Notes under the pieces: generated by a model | Databases searched by the model: none | Told to the model about the DNA's origin: nothing | Seen by the model: only the letters and a program-made list of their open reading frames with translations | In this document: piece after piece, positions 1-11,043 of the stretch | How the letters are laid out: each line of letters begins with the position of its first letter | Position numbering within the stretch: position 1 is the first letter of the stretch | Program-made: the position numbers and the translations under genes | Source: Dermanyssus gallinae | Taxonomy: Eukaryota > Arthropoda > Arachnida > Mesostigmata > Dermanyssidae | DNA length: 64,000 nucleotides | Direction: 5' to 3' | NCBI GenBank assembly: GCA_003439945.1 | Contig: QVRM01006085.1 | Location: forward strand, 1-64,000

Positions 1-39
1 TCTGTAATGCTAGTCTGTCTGTATATATATATATATATA

Positions 40-1352
40 CGAGGTGTGTTAATCGTTATCGCGACTTTTGAATTTTCGCGGGTTACGTATATTCGAATTT
101 CGATTTTTTGTGGCGTTATGTTGGTACTCATGTCTCTCACTTATGCCGACAAGCTCGGCCATTTTGAATGTTCACTTAATTGTTGACAGCTGCTTTGCTT
201 GCACGTGTTTGGATCGTCTTCGATTTTTACCTATTCAAAAAAATGGATCAAAGAACCTGTATCAAATTTTGTGTGAAAACGAAATTAAGTGCGCGGATGC
301 ATTCCGAATGTTGACTGTGGCATACGGAGAAGCTACCTTGGACCGAAGCAACGTTTATCGGTGGTACAAAATGTTCTCAGAAGGCCGAGAAGATGTGAAC
401 GACGAAGAGCGTGCCGGACGCCCGAGCACTTCAACAACAGACGAAAAAATTAATGAAGTGGAGAAAATGGTATTGGCCAATCGTCGAATCACCGTTAGAG
501 AAGTTGCTGAGGACCTAAACATATCGATTGGCTCGTGCCATTCGATTTTTATCAATGATTTGGGCATGAGACGGGTCGCCGCGAAATTCGTACCAAAATT
601 GCTCAATTGCGACCAAAAACAGCATCGCATGAACATTGCTAATGAGATGTTGGACTCTGTCCGCGACGACCCAAATTTGCTCCAGAGGGTCATAACTGGT
701 GACGAATCGTGGGTTTATGGTTATGACGTGGAAACCAAAGCTCAATCATCTCAATGGAAGCTGCCGCACGAACCAAGACCGAAAAAAGCGCGCCAAGTTC
801 GGTCGAATGTGAAAGTTTTGCTGACAGTTTTCTTCGATTGCAGGGGCGTGGTGCATCATGAGTTCTTGCCACAGGGTAGAACGGTCAATAAGGAATATTA
901 CCTGCAAGTTATGCGCAATTTGCGCGAAGCAATCCGCCAGAAACGCCCGGATTTGTGGAAGAACAAAAATTGGCTTTTGCACCACGATAACGCCCCTGCT
1001 CACACATCGTTGCTTGTGCGCGAGTTTTTGGCCAAAAACAACACACTAATGATGCCGCAGCCACCGTATTCCCCAGATCTGGCCCCCTGTGACTTTTTCT
1101 TGTTCCCTAAACTGAAGAGGCCCATGAAAGGACGACGTTACGCTACGCTTGACGAGATAAAGACGGCATCGAAGGAGGAGCTGAACAAGATAAAAAAAAT
1201 GGTTTTTTGAAGTGCTTCGAAGATTGGAAAAACCGTTGGCACAAGTGTATAATATCTCATGGGGATTACTTTGAAGGGGACAAAATAGATATTCATGAAT
1301 AAATGAATAATTTTTGAAAAAACACAAAAGTCGCGATACGTTTTGAACACAC

Positions 1353-1356
<4 letters not shown>
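40..1356 (+). mobile_element. mariner-type DNA transposon (copy 1)
   Basis: A 1.3-kb element with terminal inverted repeats of about 30 bp. The left end starts at 40, and its inner part (roughly 57-70, GTTATCGCGACTTTTG-like) is repeated in inverted orientation at about 1326-1342. It is flanked on both sides by TA (38-39 and 1357-1358), the usual mariner target, and both flanks are part of (TA)n tracts. It carries one transposase gene, which is broken. Confidence 0.85.
243..1302 (+). pseudogene. mariner transposase, DD34D type, two frameshifts
   Basis: This was a cut-and-paste transposase of the Tc1/mariner superfamily. The N-terminal helix-turn-helix part (about 260-640) is followed by a DDD catalytic domain. 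The sequence shows TGDESW at about 698-715, HHDNAPAH with 34 residues to the third aspartate in YSPDLAPCDFF, and so the classical mariner DD34D spacing. The longest frame opens at 68, but that start is probably wrong: an ATG at 243 begins a mariner-like N-terminus in another frame that joins the main frame near 275-280. A second single-base shift in the A-run/T-run at about 1190-1208 ends the frame at 1210, although the expected C-terminus (KCFEDW..., ending at 1302) continues in the next frame. With both indels the length would be about 350 residues, normal for mariner. The copy is non-functional but fairly young. Confidence 0.85.

Positions 1357-1400
<44 letters not shown>
1357..1400. repeat. 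(TA)n microsatellite
   Basis: About 22 TA units. They directly continue the TA target duplication at the right end of mariner copy 1. Confidence 0.95.
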
Positions 1401-1403
<3 letters not shown>

Positions 1404-2244
1404 CAGTTTCAAACTATCAGTAATACAGCGTAATACTGCTAAACGCAATTTCATTTCAATGAAGTGTTTCAGTCTTTTTGTTTGTTTGTTTGTTTTTCCG
1501 TGTGCTGCTGAAAAAACGATCAAAATTTATGTCAAAGACCAAAACGGTCTTACTTTACTAATAGCTGAAACGTTCTAGTGTGCACACCGGTATAACGAAT
1601 GCTTTCGCGTTTATGTGTCATGTCACCATGTATCCACCCCTCCATGGACGTCTCGGAATGGACGTCAACGGGAATCGTCAACGAGAGCTTCGTTCAGCAT
1701 AACTTAACAGCCCAGTTGTTACCAATGTAGGAATGTTCACAACATTCTCCTAAGGGACCTCCTCCTAATGAGACTTAAGGAGTTCTGGAAATCATCGCTC
1801 GTTTTATAGCTAAGCCATTACTCCACCAGGAGCATAGGCAAAACAACTATTATCCCAGCTGACAGTGTCAAATATAAAATAATCATGATAATACCCAACG
1901 CCTGTGGCAACAACATGAAGAAGGCATTATATATTATAATTATTATTATTGCGACAAAGACAATAGCCCCGCCTCCCACCAGAAACACACACACACACAC
2001 ATCAAAATCCGATCAGCGATTCTCTCTATAATTCATCGATCTGACTGATCAGGAAGTGGCGGTAGATCATAGGGTAGGTGGTATTGAGCTAGATACCGCG
2101 ATAGAGAGTTCCACTGTGTTACGAACAACAACAGCAACTAAAAAGACCTAGCCAACAATTTCCCGCCGCCAACGAGAAGCAACGAACGCACGACGCCGCC
2201 TCCGCGGCCCTTTAACTCACTTCTCACTAGCGTTGAATAGTGTG
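1401..2244. other. no gene seen
   Basis: No supported coding frame, RNA gene or recognised repeat apart from a short (CA)n at about 1986-2002. Unclassified spacer. Confidence 0.5.
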
Positions 2245-2276
<32 letters not shown>

Positions 2277-2378
2277 TATATATTATATATTATATATTAT
2301 ATATTATATATTATATATTATATATTATATATTATATATTATATATTATATATATATATAATATATATATATATATAT
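2245..2378. repeat. (TA)n grading into a 7-bp TTATATA tandem array
   Basis: The left part is plain (TA)n. From about 2268 the tract becomes roughly ten or more head-to-tail copies of the heptamer TTATATA, then returns to (TA)n. This looks like a derived minisatellite growing inside a TA tract. Confidence 0.9.
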
Positions 2379-2619
2379 GCATTCACAGTCGTAGTGTGAG
2401 TTGAAAACAGCGCTTGTTGTAGATTCTAGCATCGAATAAGTAGCAGTAAAAGTAGAGAAAGAGACCACGTCGTAATGGTTAGAAAGACGTACGTAGCAGG
2501 TAGGCGCTACTCCATTCTACAGCAGCAATAACATCGCACGTAAACTCACAACACTCGCCCTCCCGGCTCACCCAACCTCAGTGACCTCGTTTGACGGAAA
2601 CTGCACTGATTGAGTGTCC

Positions 2620-4784
2620 GTGCTGGTTGTTGTTGTTGGTGTTCGTTGTTGTTATTGATGTTGTTTTTGTTGTTGCTGCGACCGTTGTTGTTGTCGTCGT
2701 CGATGATGCTATGAAAGCTCTTAAAATTGTTGAAGAATTTATTCAAGTGGTTATCGTTGTTGTTGTCGAAGTTATTCAAGTAGCGGCCGAATTATCGTCG
2801 AATTAAATTGACGAAGAGGTGTGCGTTGTAACGGTGACCGACGGCTATACATACACGACTATATTCCTTCTTCTACTGTGGGTTTGTTTTTTTTTTGCCT
2901 CGCGGGTCTGTTTGATCCACTGATGGTGCTTCTGTTCAACGCGCTTTAACTTGCTGTGTCGTCTCGCATCGATACCGCTGCCGACGACCAGGAAACTTCC
3001 GCTGTTGTTGTTGTTGCTGCTGCTGTCTTTGTTGATATTGTTGTTATTTGTGCTGCCGCTATTATTGTAGTTGATACTATTGTTGCTGCTGTTGTTGTTG
3101 TTGTTGTCGTCGTCGGCGGCATTCGATATCAATTCTTCACAGACACAGACACGACTCAAGCACTCGCAAGGCAGATACATCCATCGAATCCAGCAGCAGC
3201 AGCAGCAGCAGAAGGTCGGCGAATAACCCGCCCGCACTCATACACGGATAATAGACGTTCGTTAATAATATTTATTAACAGATTCAGATTCCGAACAGAC
3301 TACAAAGTCAGTTGACAACAAACACCTCGATCATGCCCCGCACGTGCCGTGCCGCACGCCCGTGAACGCAGTCGAGACGCTGAAGAGTAAACAGGCTCTT
3401 AGGCACAACGAATTCAACCACTCACTCACACGTCCTCGTTGGTGTGTTAGTTAGTTAGTTAGTTCGGTTAATCGCTCAGCGATTTACCGATCACGTTCAG
3501 TTAGCTCGACACAAGAGTTGAACGGGGCCACATTCTGCCGTCATGTTTCCACCGTTGGCGTTCACGTATCTATGATAGCGCCAGCAGCAGCAGCGGAAAC
3601 GCTTGGTATTTGGTACTGAGTATTGGGACGGCGACAACCACGACGGACGAAACCAGTCAGTGACCGACCATAACTTATAGCGTGCATTTAGAAGAACACT
3701 GAGGTTCTATTAATACCGCTGAGCACGAGATAACAACAATATAGTGTACAGCGGTTATCAAAAGCACCCAATAGTAAAAGAGCAGCACACAGAGTTGCCC
3801 AACGAAACAATAACAATCATATGACCAGAGAGCAGAGTACGAAGGTGGTAATGGTGTTTGTTGGCAGACGACGAAAAAAAGACGTCCCCAAGACGATAAT
3901 ACCACTTTATTCGCCTCTGTACACTCAGCAAGCATCAACAACAACAACAGCAACAACTGCAGCATCACCAACAACAACAATAAGAGCAACAACTGCAGCA
4001 GCAACAACAACAACAACAACAACAAAATAAAAGCAAAAACAACAATGACAACACCACTTTAAACTGTCTATACTTACCCTATAGTCTAGACGAAACCTTC
4101 ACAACTAGCCGCACCACCACCACCACCGATGACTTGATGGAGCTGACACAACAGCCGACCAAGTGGTGCAGAAGCACCTTTGTTGCGCGTTCTTCACCGA
4201 CATCCACCCACCGCCACCAACAGCACAGAGCCACACAGAACAGCGTGCAGAACAAGGAAAACGAACCAACACCAACAACAACAACAACAACAACTATAAT
4301 AGCAATAATAGCAACTGCAACAACAATGTGAGTATTTGCAACAGCAAAGGTGGTTGATGACCGTACTCAGCCGAATTGGAACTGAGCACAAGTTGTTCTA
4401 GCTAGCGCTGGGCGTCTGTCTGTCTTAGTGTGTGAGCACGAATCGTTTCTTGCTAGCGCTGGTTGTTGTTGTTGTTGTTGTTGCTATCGTGCTCTCTATC
4501 AGCGTGAAGCAGAAGCAGACACTGAGTCCTCTGTTGTTGTTGTTGTTGTTGTTGTTGTTGTGTTGTTGTTGTTGTTGTTGTTGTCGTCGTCGTCGTCGTC
4601 AACGTCGTCGGCTCAAAGAGGAAAGGACATCCAAAGCGGCGATCCGTATCATCATCATCATCATCATCATGATCATCACCTTCAATCGATCTTTCCACAG
4701 TCTTTCTCTATCTTCTTCTCTTCCCCCATCTCTCTCTCTCTCAGACGCCGGTGCAACTGCTCCACCTTTCCACCCCCGCCCCCG

Positions 4785-4823
<39 letters not shown>

Positions 4824-5220
4824 AGAAGCCTTCCAGAGGAAAACTGAGAACAATTGAGTTCAATTAAGCAGTCTGTTACTGCTTCTACTACTGCAAGTGA
4901 TTAGTAGTGATGACCTCGAATGGGGCGATTGACGAGACGATGTCATTATGCCTCGTGGACAGCTCCTCTTTCCCCGTCGACGGACGAACAGACAGACAGA
5001 CAGACGGCTTACTTCCCTTTCCAGCTGGCTACCCTTACCCAGTCGTCGTCGTCGTCGTCGTCTACAGACATCGGCGGGAACGAAATTGTTGTTGTTGTTG
5101 TCGATACTGTTATTGTTGTTGTTGTTGTTGCTGTTGTTGATACTATTGTTGTTGCTGCTGTTGTAATTATTGATGTTGTTGTTGCTGTTGCGGTTGCTCT
5201 ACGACGGTCTTTGGCAGCTG
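2620..5220. repeat. dispersed trinucleotide arrays (GTT/AAC, CAG/CTG, GTC, CAT) and a poly-C run
   Basis: Long imperfect trinucleotide arrays occur at about 2620-2700, 2998-3112, 3935-4028, 4265-4326, 4459-4610, 4645-4675 and 5085-5200. An uninterrupted run of about 35 C lies at 4785-4819. Frames across them give poly-Val, poly-Leu, poly-Gln or poly-His, and none looks like a protein. The arrays are shared, in shorter form, with the duplicated block at 25540-27566. Confidence 0.85.
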
Positions 5221-5957
5221 CAGCTGATGGTACTGAGGTTACGCTGCTATGCTTGATAATATTGTTCGTGATGCTGATGCTGCTGCTGCCGATGGTGGTA
5301 CAAATTCTGTAATGATGGGTGTTCAATCGGTGGTGATGATGGCTCGTGGCATGCGCCCTTGCCACTTACCGCCATCACCACCATCACCACCTATCATCAG
5401 CATCCACAGTAGCAGTAGACAAGCTTATCTCGTGCGTCTGCTCGAGGTGACGCGGCGCAGCTCGCGATGGTCGGCATCTTCTGCCGCCCCTATATCTGCC
5501 CTATTGATGATCGCCTTCGATTTGCCGCCCCCTCTTCTATCGCCCCTTCGTCTCGGTACTGGTACTCGCTGCTGCTGCCGCTGCTGCTGCTACCGTCACC
5601 GTCACATTTCTTCTGGTATCTAAGTAATGTTTTCGAGCTGACCCTCAGCCAAGATTTAACGTCCACGGAACTGTTTTTCACATTACTGCTTCATAGTCGG
5701 ACATGCCCCAGAAATACAAATCGGTGCAACGGTGGGGCTGCTCGAACCCGCGCCGCACCTATCTAGTGTCTCCTCCTCCGGTTGCGAGGCGCAGACTCAA
5801 GCCACCACCACCACGCCACCGGGCTCGACACTACTATTACTACTACTAGTAAAGTTTTCGGGCTGGCCCGAATTGGGATTACCTTAAAAAATAGCATTCG
5901 TACCACTCGGCTGACAGAGCGCACTCAGAGAGGCATCTCTTAAAAGGAGACTACAAC
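2698..5957 (+). repeat. segmental duplication A, left copy (partner 25540-27566)
   Basis: Colinear with 25540-27566 on the same strand, with many indels. Recognisable paired landmarks are GATGATGCTATGAAAGCTC near 2702, the stretch around 3490-3620, the (CAA)n block around 3940, the GCATCCACAGTAGCAGTAG motif near 5398, and the minus-strand SINE at 5629-5829. The left copy is about 1.2 kb longer, mainly through trinucleotide arrays. No conserved coding exon is evident in either copy. Confidence 0.85.
5629..5829 (-). mobile_element. tRNA-derived SINE (copy 1)
   Basis: Minus-strand copy of a family whose head resembles a tRNA: an A-box-like segment after GAGCCCGGTGGCGTGGTGG, then GCGCCTCGCAACCGGAGGAG, and a B-box-like GGTTCGAGCAGCCCC. 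A conserved tRNA-unrelated body follows, containing TTTGTATTT, GTTCCGTGGACGTTAAATC, TTGGCTGAGG and CAGCTCGAAAAC. The same insertion is present in duplication partner 27265-27446, so it predates that duplication. Confidence 0.8.
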
Positions 5958-6327
5958 TTTTAGTTGTAGTCTAAAAAAATCGCTTTAGGCACAAATAGAG
6001 AGCGCTTTTTGCATAAATACTCCGTTCTAAACGTATTGCGACCTCCTGATCCCCTCGCTGTATTTATTACTCTCTTTTTATATGTTACTCTATATAACAT
6101 AAATTGGCGCTCCTCACGCTCGGTCCATATTTTTTCGCGATAAGTCCTTAGAATTGTTTCAGGCGACCTTGTATTTAGCCAGTTGAAGGTTGTCATATCA
6201 AATCTATATTGGGCAACCCTACAGCGGTTTAGATCCCCCTAGAGTACCTTTAATATCTCAAAAAGAAAGTCATTTCCTACGATTATCCAGTAGTTTTCCT
6301 CTGCCTACATATATGTATATATATATT

Positions 6328-6329
<2 letters not shown>

Positions 6330-6367
<38 letters not shown>
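6330..6367. repeat. (TA)n microsatellite
   Basis: Pure TA tract at the left edge of duplication B. Confidence 0.95.
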
Positions 6368-6368
<1 letters not shown>

Positions 6369-6487
6369 TGCTGTTGATCGCCCATGCGTTCTATACTCTG
6401 TTGATGCTGTTAAACGCCGGAACGTGGAAAGTACGGAATCTGGTCGCGCGCGCGCCATGTGAGAAGCTGTCGAACTGTTGTTGTGTA

Positions 6488-6526
<39 letters not shown>
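6488..6526. repeat. (TA)n microsatellite
   Basis: Pure TA tract within duplication B; the partner tract at 44387-44409 is shorter. Confidence 0.95.
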
Positions 6527-6529
<3 letters not shown>

Positions 6530-6826
6530 CCAACTGAAAGCTCGTACATGGAACTTCAATGTTAGTATTTGATTTGGCACTGTGCTATTGTTTAATGGAG
6601 CGAAAGCTGAATACATCGGTAGCGAATCCTTTAACTCAGTTTTATGTCAAATACCGTATTAGTAATAGAGCTACTTGGCTCTGTAATGAGATTTACTTAG
6701 TTACTGCGCCTGGTCATTATTATTCATTACGCCGTATACATATTGATTAAGCATTATGCCATATACTACAGATATACTCATAAACATCCAGCCCTGTAGT
6801 GAGGCTTTGGGCGATTAAGCATCGTC

Positions 6827-6910
6827 GTCAGGATGGCCGAGCGGTCTAAGGCGCTGCGTTCAGGTCGCAGTCCGGTCTTCCGGGCGTGGGTTCGAATCCC
6901 ACTTCTGACA
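6827..6910 (+). tRNA. tRNA-Leu (anticodon CAG)
   Basis: An 84-nt gene with a complete cloverleaf. The acceptor stem GTCAGGA pairs with TTCTGAC (one G-T pair) and the discriminator is A. The D-arm is GCCGAGCGGTCTAAGGC. The anticodon stem CTGCG/CGCAG carries the loop TTCAGGT, giving anticodon CAG. There is a class II variable arm, and the T-arm GTGGGTTCGAATCCCAC contains the B box. A-box TGGCCGAGCGG is intact. No intron. No CCA is encoded, as expected for a eukaryotic gene. A few T residues downstream could act as a Pol III terminator. An identical gene lies at 44707-44790. Confidence 0.97.
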
Positions 6911-7403
6911 GGTCACCTTTTTCTTCTGAAGTTTGTATTTAATGTTCATTTTTTTTAATGTAACTCACACGTATCCTTACAGTGCTCCAACCGTATACGG
7001 TGCTTCCAAAGCACATGGATAATTACGCGTGACTTTGCCCCGATAGAACACTTGGCTAGATTGTTTTTTGGTAATTATTTGCCCAAGTTGTAGACATATT
7101 TATAGGTAGTATCTTCCTTGCTGATAGGTATTGTTCGAATGATAAACCGCACTTTGAATCATAAATGTTTTTTTTTAATATAGACGAGAATTTGAGATGC
7201 TGACTATGCTTGCCGCTAATTATATAGAATATACCAAGCGCTCAACAGTACTTTTACCGCAAACGATAGTTCTGTAAGTGCAGCTTTTTAAGGTTGCTTT
7301 ATATTCGGAATTCTAACCCAAGAGAAGTTCGATTGCGTACTTTATTATTAATTGGCCATCACTGCATCAGTCCATTTCTCCTTAATTAACATACAGGTAT
7401 ATA

Positions 7404-7500
7404 CATCGGATGTTTCACAACGTTTGCGTCATCGCGATGATTTAGGAGGATCTGCGCCGTTGTTTGCAGGGGTTCTTCGTCAAGCTCTAGCCTGGTTCGC
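7404..7500 (-). pseudogene. RABGGTA exon 3 relic
   Basis: Diverged copy of the exon at 57784-57660. The acceptor AG is still visible just upstream of the coding part, near 7500, and the [16 protein letters not shown] stretch can be followed. However, TTGTGGAAC has gained a base (the AACGTTGTGAAAC reading), which shifts the frame, and the NPDDATLW motif is changed to HRDDA. It lies in duplication C. No downstream RABGGTA exons follow, so it cannot form a gene. Confidence 0.8.
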
Positions 7501-8211
7501 TGGGAACAGTACACATAAGGCAGAGTTCACATTAGAAAAATCGATACATGCCGGTTTGCATGTATGTACATAGTGGCCTGCAGCGGCAGACACAACTATG
7601 CAGCCTCTATCGCTCCAAATAGAACGTAACACCTAGCTGCAGCAAACATTCCTTCATCTTAACAGTAAAAACTTGCCCATGCTCGAGATGCACTTTTGCC
7701 TGTAGCGAGGTTCTTCATCGAGCACTGCACACAAACCCACAGTCCCAAGGAGCCCTTGGGTCTGACTGCTGCGAGATCATACTTGTGCGATCATACATGC
7801 GAGAGAGGCTTCTAATAACCTGTATGGCACGGAAAGAAAAAAGACACATATTCAATGCTACGGCCGGAGCTGTGGCGTGGCGACTGGTCAACCGGTGGCA
7901 CCGAGACGCCGGGGGCACAAATTAGTTCAATTAGCTGTATTTTTATTGAGGTGCAGATTTCGGTCGATTTTGGACAGAAAAAGAAACAGACCGGTTTGAA
8001 TCGAAGTTTTAGGGTATAGTCGTTAAAGTTTCCTGTGAAATTGTTCCTAAATGCAGATATCGCGCCTGAGGTCATGTTTCGCTGCTGAGTCTAACGAGGA
8101 AAATGTTTCCCCATTGACTTCATACGAATGCCGACAAAACGATTTTTTCGTGAAACGTTATATAAAACCATTTCTATTAGATAAAGCTTAAACCGACTTA
8201 GTCTACCTGCT

Positions 8212-8216
8212 TTATA

Positions 8217-8265
<49 letters not shown>
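8212..8265. repeat. (TA)n microsatellite
   Basis: Long TA tract. The LTR fragment at 8266 begins directly at its right edge. Confidence 0.95.
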
Positions 8266-8268
<3 letters not shown>

Positions 8269-8505
8269 AACGTTGGTGTGTTACGCTAAGTCAGCTTGGG
8301 GATGTAGACTTATCCGGACGGGTACTGCAGCCCAAGGGACTTAGGAACGATGAATGACAACACGCAGCGTATGGTCTAATGCAAAGCACAGCCGAGCAAT
8401 GGATCGCTCTTGAGCCATGCTGCTCGGTCTATTTATTGGTTCACGAGGAACCACGGCGTGCTGACATCCCAAAGGGTGTCAGAACCCGCTCTCAAATCTG
8501 TCGAA
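8266..8505 (-). mobile_element. Gypsy-type LTR fragment
   Basis: Begins TGTAACG immediately after ATAT and matches the reversed U5/R part of the LTRs at 12207-12694 and 46704-47411, with shared landmarks such as GTTACGCTAAGT and GGGACTTAGGAACGATGAATGAC. The right (U3) end is missing or too diverged to define. It is absent from the partner copy of duplication C, so it arrived after that duplication. Confidence 0.7.
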
Positions 8506-8666
8506 ATGTACAGCAGTTTGTGTTTGTTTCGTATAGGAATACAGGTTAAGCGACTGTTTGAGGATGTATAATAAAAGGTATTGTTTCAGGTTTTGTTTCA
8601 TATACATGTTCAATATACTTTGTGTACACTGGCCGCTCCCAGGTGGAACGGAGAACTGGCGCTTAC

Positions 8667-8774
8667 CTTTCCGTAGATTCTATCGGTGGCTTGTTTATAT
8701 AAGGCGAGTTTTTTTGCTCCGTTCGGCCCGCCGCTCGGCCTTCTGCTGGGCTGTTGTCTTTACCTTGACGCGGC
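8667..8774 (-). pseudogene. RABGGTA exon 2 relic
   Basis: Copy of the exon at 58547-58437 that encodes the [13 protein letters not shown]-terminus. Two lesions are visible. The splice acceptor AG before CACGGCC has become AC, and an extra T in the T-run at 8707-8714 shifts the frame after RRAERSKK. The donor GTAAGC is kept. Confidence 0.85.
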
Positions 8775-9754
8775 CGTGGTTATACGTGTGAACACAAACA
8801 GACCTCATACAAGCGGCTCGAATAATTAGATCAGGGCAGTATGATCTGGGTTAATTAATAAGAGAGTAAGAGAGTTTGTAGGTTAGCCTACAATACTGGT
8901 ATTCCGACGGAATGCCTAGTCCAATTATCACCATCTTTTCTAGGGTGTTTTCGCTTAGCAGAGACAGTTTTAATCACTGCTCAAATCACTGAGGAAAAGC
9001 AGCCAGTGATCATTTCCGCGTAGACTTGCTGTTTGTGTGACGGTCAAAGAACGTCATTCTCACTGTGTGTAAAACGCTAACGCCGCCATTATTCTCCATA
9101 TGCATACATCCACCATATCCACGCTATATCGTTGGACATACACACAATCCGAGAGAAAAGAAACGTTCTTGACACAAGAAAAGGGAAGACAATTGAGAAT
9201 CATTATTACTATTGCTATCGACTATTGCTATTGCGCGTCTATATCAGCTATCGAGCACGGGAGCATTTCGTGTCATCATGTGAAAGCTCGCACAATTAAT
9301 ACGCCAACAATTCGGCCACGTTTAGCGGCCGTTTCATATGGGAGGCTTCAGCAAAGTTTCTCTCCTGTTTCTCAAAGCAATCCAAGCGTTGTCACCAGGC
9401 CACACCTCATCCCACGGTCGGCGGTCTGTCGTCACTCTGTACCACACTGCGGCCGATCTTAGATGATACAAGCGACGTTGACGCTACGTGGCGCGCGTTC
9501 CCTCACTTCCACTAGCAAAACACGGCGACGTCTATTCAACGCCTAAGTTAAGTTAAGTTAAATTAGACCATCCCAATCGTTTGCTTGACTTGGCTCAACT
9601 AATCGACTGTTTGGAAGAGCGCCTCACGCAGAAGACGAAGAAGAAGTCGAAGACGTCTTCGTCGCTACCGAAAGCCACCCAAAACTCTAGGTGTACGAAT
9701 CCGGCAAGCCGGGATGATACGTTAAATCGGCTACAGTGAAATGATCCTGTGAGT

Positions 9755-9939
9755 CAAACTTTTTTGGGCTGACTCTCAGGCAACATTTAACGTCGACGGG
9801 TTTGCTTGCGCATTGGGTAAAACGGACAACCCCATAAATACATATGTGCAACGGCGGGAATCGAAACGATCGTGCACCTGTGGGTCTCTTCAGGCCGCGA
9901 GGCGCATGCGAAGACACCCACCATGCCACCGGGCTTGAC
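9755..9939 (-). mobile_element. tRNA-derived SINE (copy 2)
   Basis: Same family as 5629-5829. The insertion corresponds to those at 61638-61945 and, inverted, at 20334-20549, so it predates the spread of the EXD2 5' region. Confidence 0.75.
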
Positions 9940-10105
9940 GATTCTGTGAATCTGTACGATCTTAACCTCGAAACTACGACAGACCTTTAAGCGCGGGTCC
10001 CCACGCGATCACCATGAACCAACCCGTACTGTAACAACAAAAACAACAGCAGCAACAACAACAACTTCAACTCGTTCGTCGTATTCTCGTAACTGGGTCG
10101 CCGCA

Positions 10106-11043
10106 ATGCCGCTACAATCGCACTACGCTCGCGCCACAGCGGTGACAGTCGCAGTGACCGTGGGAGCCGTTACCGTTGGCCCGCTGCTCTACCAGCGTCG
10201 AACTCGATGCAGAGCTCAGTCGTTGAGTCGCGCGCGCGTCGTGTTGATCTCGTCTGCCGACGACTGGAACCGACACCGCAATCTGTTCGTCGAGGCGACG
10301 CTGGCGAGCGGCGTCGTCGGACTCGACTGCGAGTGGGTGTCGGACCGGAAGAGCGGGGCGACGGCGCAAGGTCGCCCTGCAGTGGGCGCCCAACGAGCAT
10401 CTGTGCTTCGTGGTCCGGCTGTCGGCTTTGTCCGGCATTCCCGTCGAGCTGGCCGACGCGCTCGACGGCCGACACATCGTCAAGGTGGGCGTCGACGTGA
10501 CGAGTGACGCGGCCAAACTCGCCACAGACTACCACGTCATGACGAATTCGTGTCTCGACCTCCGATACCTGGCCACGGGCTGCGCGAAGTCGCTAGCCTT
10601 GCTTCAGCCGGCTGGCCTGTCGCTGCAGAAGCTCGCCGATCAGCTGGTCGGCGTCAAGCTGGACAAGTCCGTCGCGTTGCGCTGCTCGAACTGGGAGTCC
10701 GACGTGTTCACGCGCCGAGAGCTGACGTACGCGGCCAACGATGCGTTTTTCGTCGCCAAAAAGGTTGCCTCGCTAATGACCGGGCCAGTTCGAGTGCTCT
10801 GCCAGAGGTCGTGGATGCACACGGTTCTCGTCGAGTCGTTCGAGCATCGGTTTGATATGCCGTTCGCGCAACGTTGGCGGCGGGTCAGCGAAGCCGAGAA
10901 CCAGACTCAGGCGGGACTGGACGCCGACATGGCGAAGTTTCACCAGGTGCGAATCAAGAAGGCCAGTCGACAGGCTGTACGAAAGTCTCCGCTGTACGAC
11001 AACTGTGTGCTCGAAGAGCCCGACGGCGACATATTGGCGATAT
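10106..11043 (+). pseudogene. EXD2 5'-half pseudogene (copy 1)
   Basis: Close relative of the intact EXD2 at 62087, covering its first ~320 codons. The start MPLQSHYARA, the N-terminal hydrophobic segment and the first exonuclease motif (DCEWV) are present. Near 10355 an extra G in GAGCGGGGCG, followed by loss of three bases in the CCCTCCTGCAG stretch, throws the frame. The protein continues in the next frame from about 10410 (VRLSALSGIPVEL...). A further 9-bp in-frame loss at about 10745 removes three residues right after YAAND. Similarity to EXD2 stops abruptly at 11043 (ILA) and unrelated sequence follows, so the C-terminal zinc-binding half is absent. Confidence 0.9.

Larger units (their letters stand above)
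6371..7381 (+). repeat. segmental duplication B, left copy (partner 44264-45267)
   Basis: Colinear on the same strand with 44264-45267 over about 1 kb, including a (TA)n tract (6488-6526 against 44387-44409) and a tRNA-Leu gene. Flanks differ by substitutions and small indels, while the tRNA is identical. The block directly adjoins duplication C at about 7400. Confidence 0.9.
7404..11043 (+). repeat. segmental duplication C, left copy (partner 57693-63030)
   Basis: Colinear with 57693-63030. It carries, in order, RABGGTA exon 3 and exon 2 relics (minus strand), the head-to-head intergenic region, a minus-strand SINE, and the 5' half of EXD2 (plus strand). It is shorter than the partner (3.6 against 5.3 kb); most of the loss is the segment corresponding to about 60300-61500. 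An LTR fragment at 8266-8505 is present only here. Confidence 0.9.

Noticed and set aside
68..242. ATG at 68 as start of the mariner transposase
   Set aside because: The first 58 residues are hydrophobic and not mariner-like; the ATG at 243 opens a proper N-terminus in another frame.
1354..1578. Open frames of alternating Tyr-Ile across TA tracts (also at 6190, 6327, 12000, 51400, 53232, 58841)
   Set aside because: They are translations of (TA)n microsatellites with no protein-like context.
2591..5312. Overlapping frames rich in Val, Leu, Gln, His or Pro
   Set aside because: They are translations of GTT, CAA, CAT and poly-C arrays, open on both strands at once, which is typical of trinucleotide repeats rather than genes.
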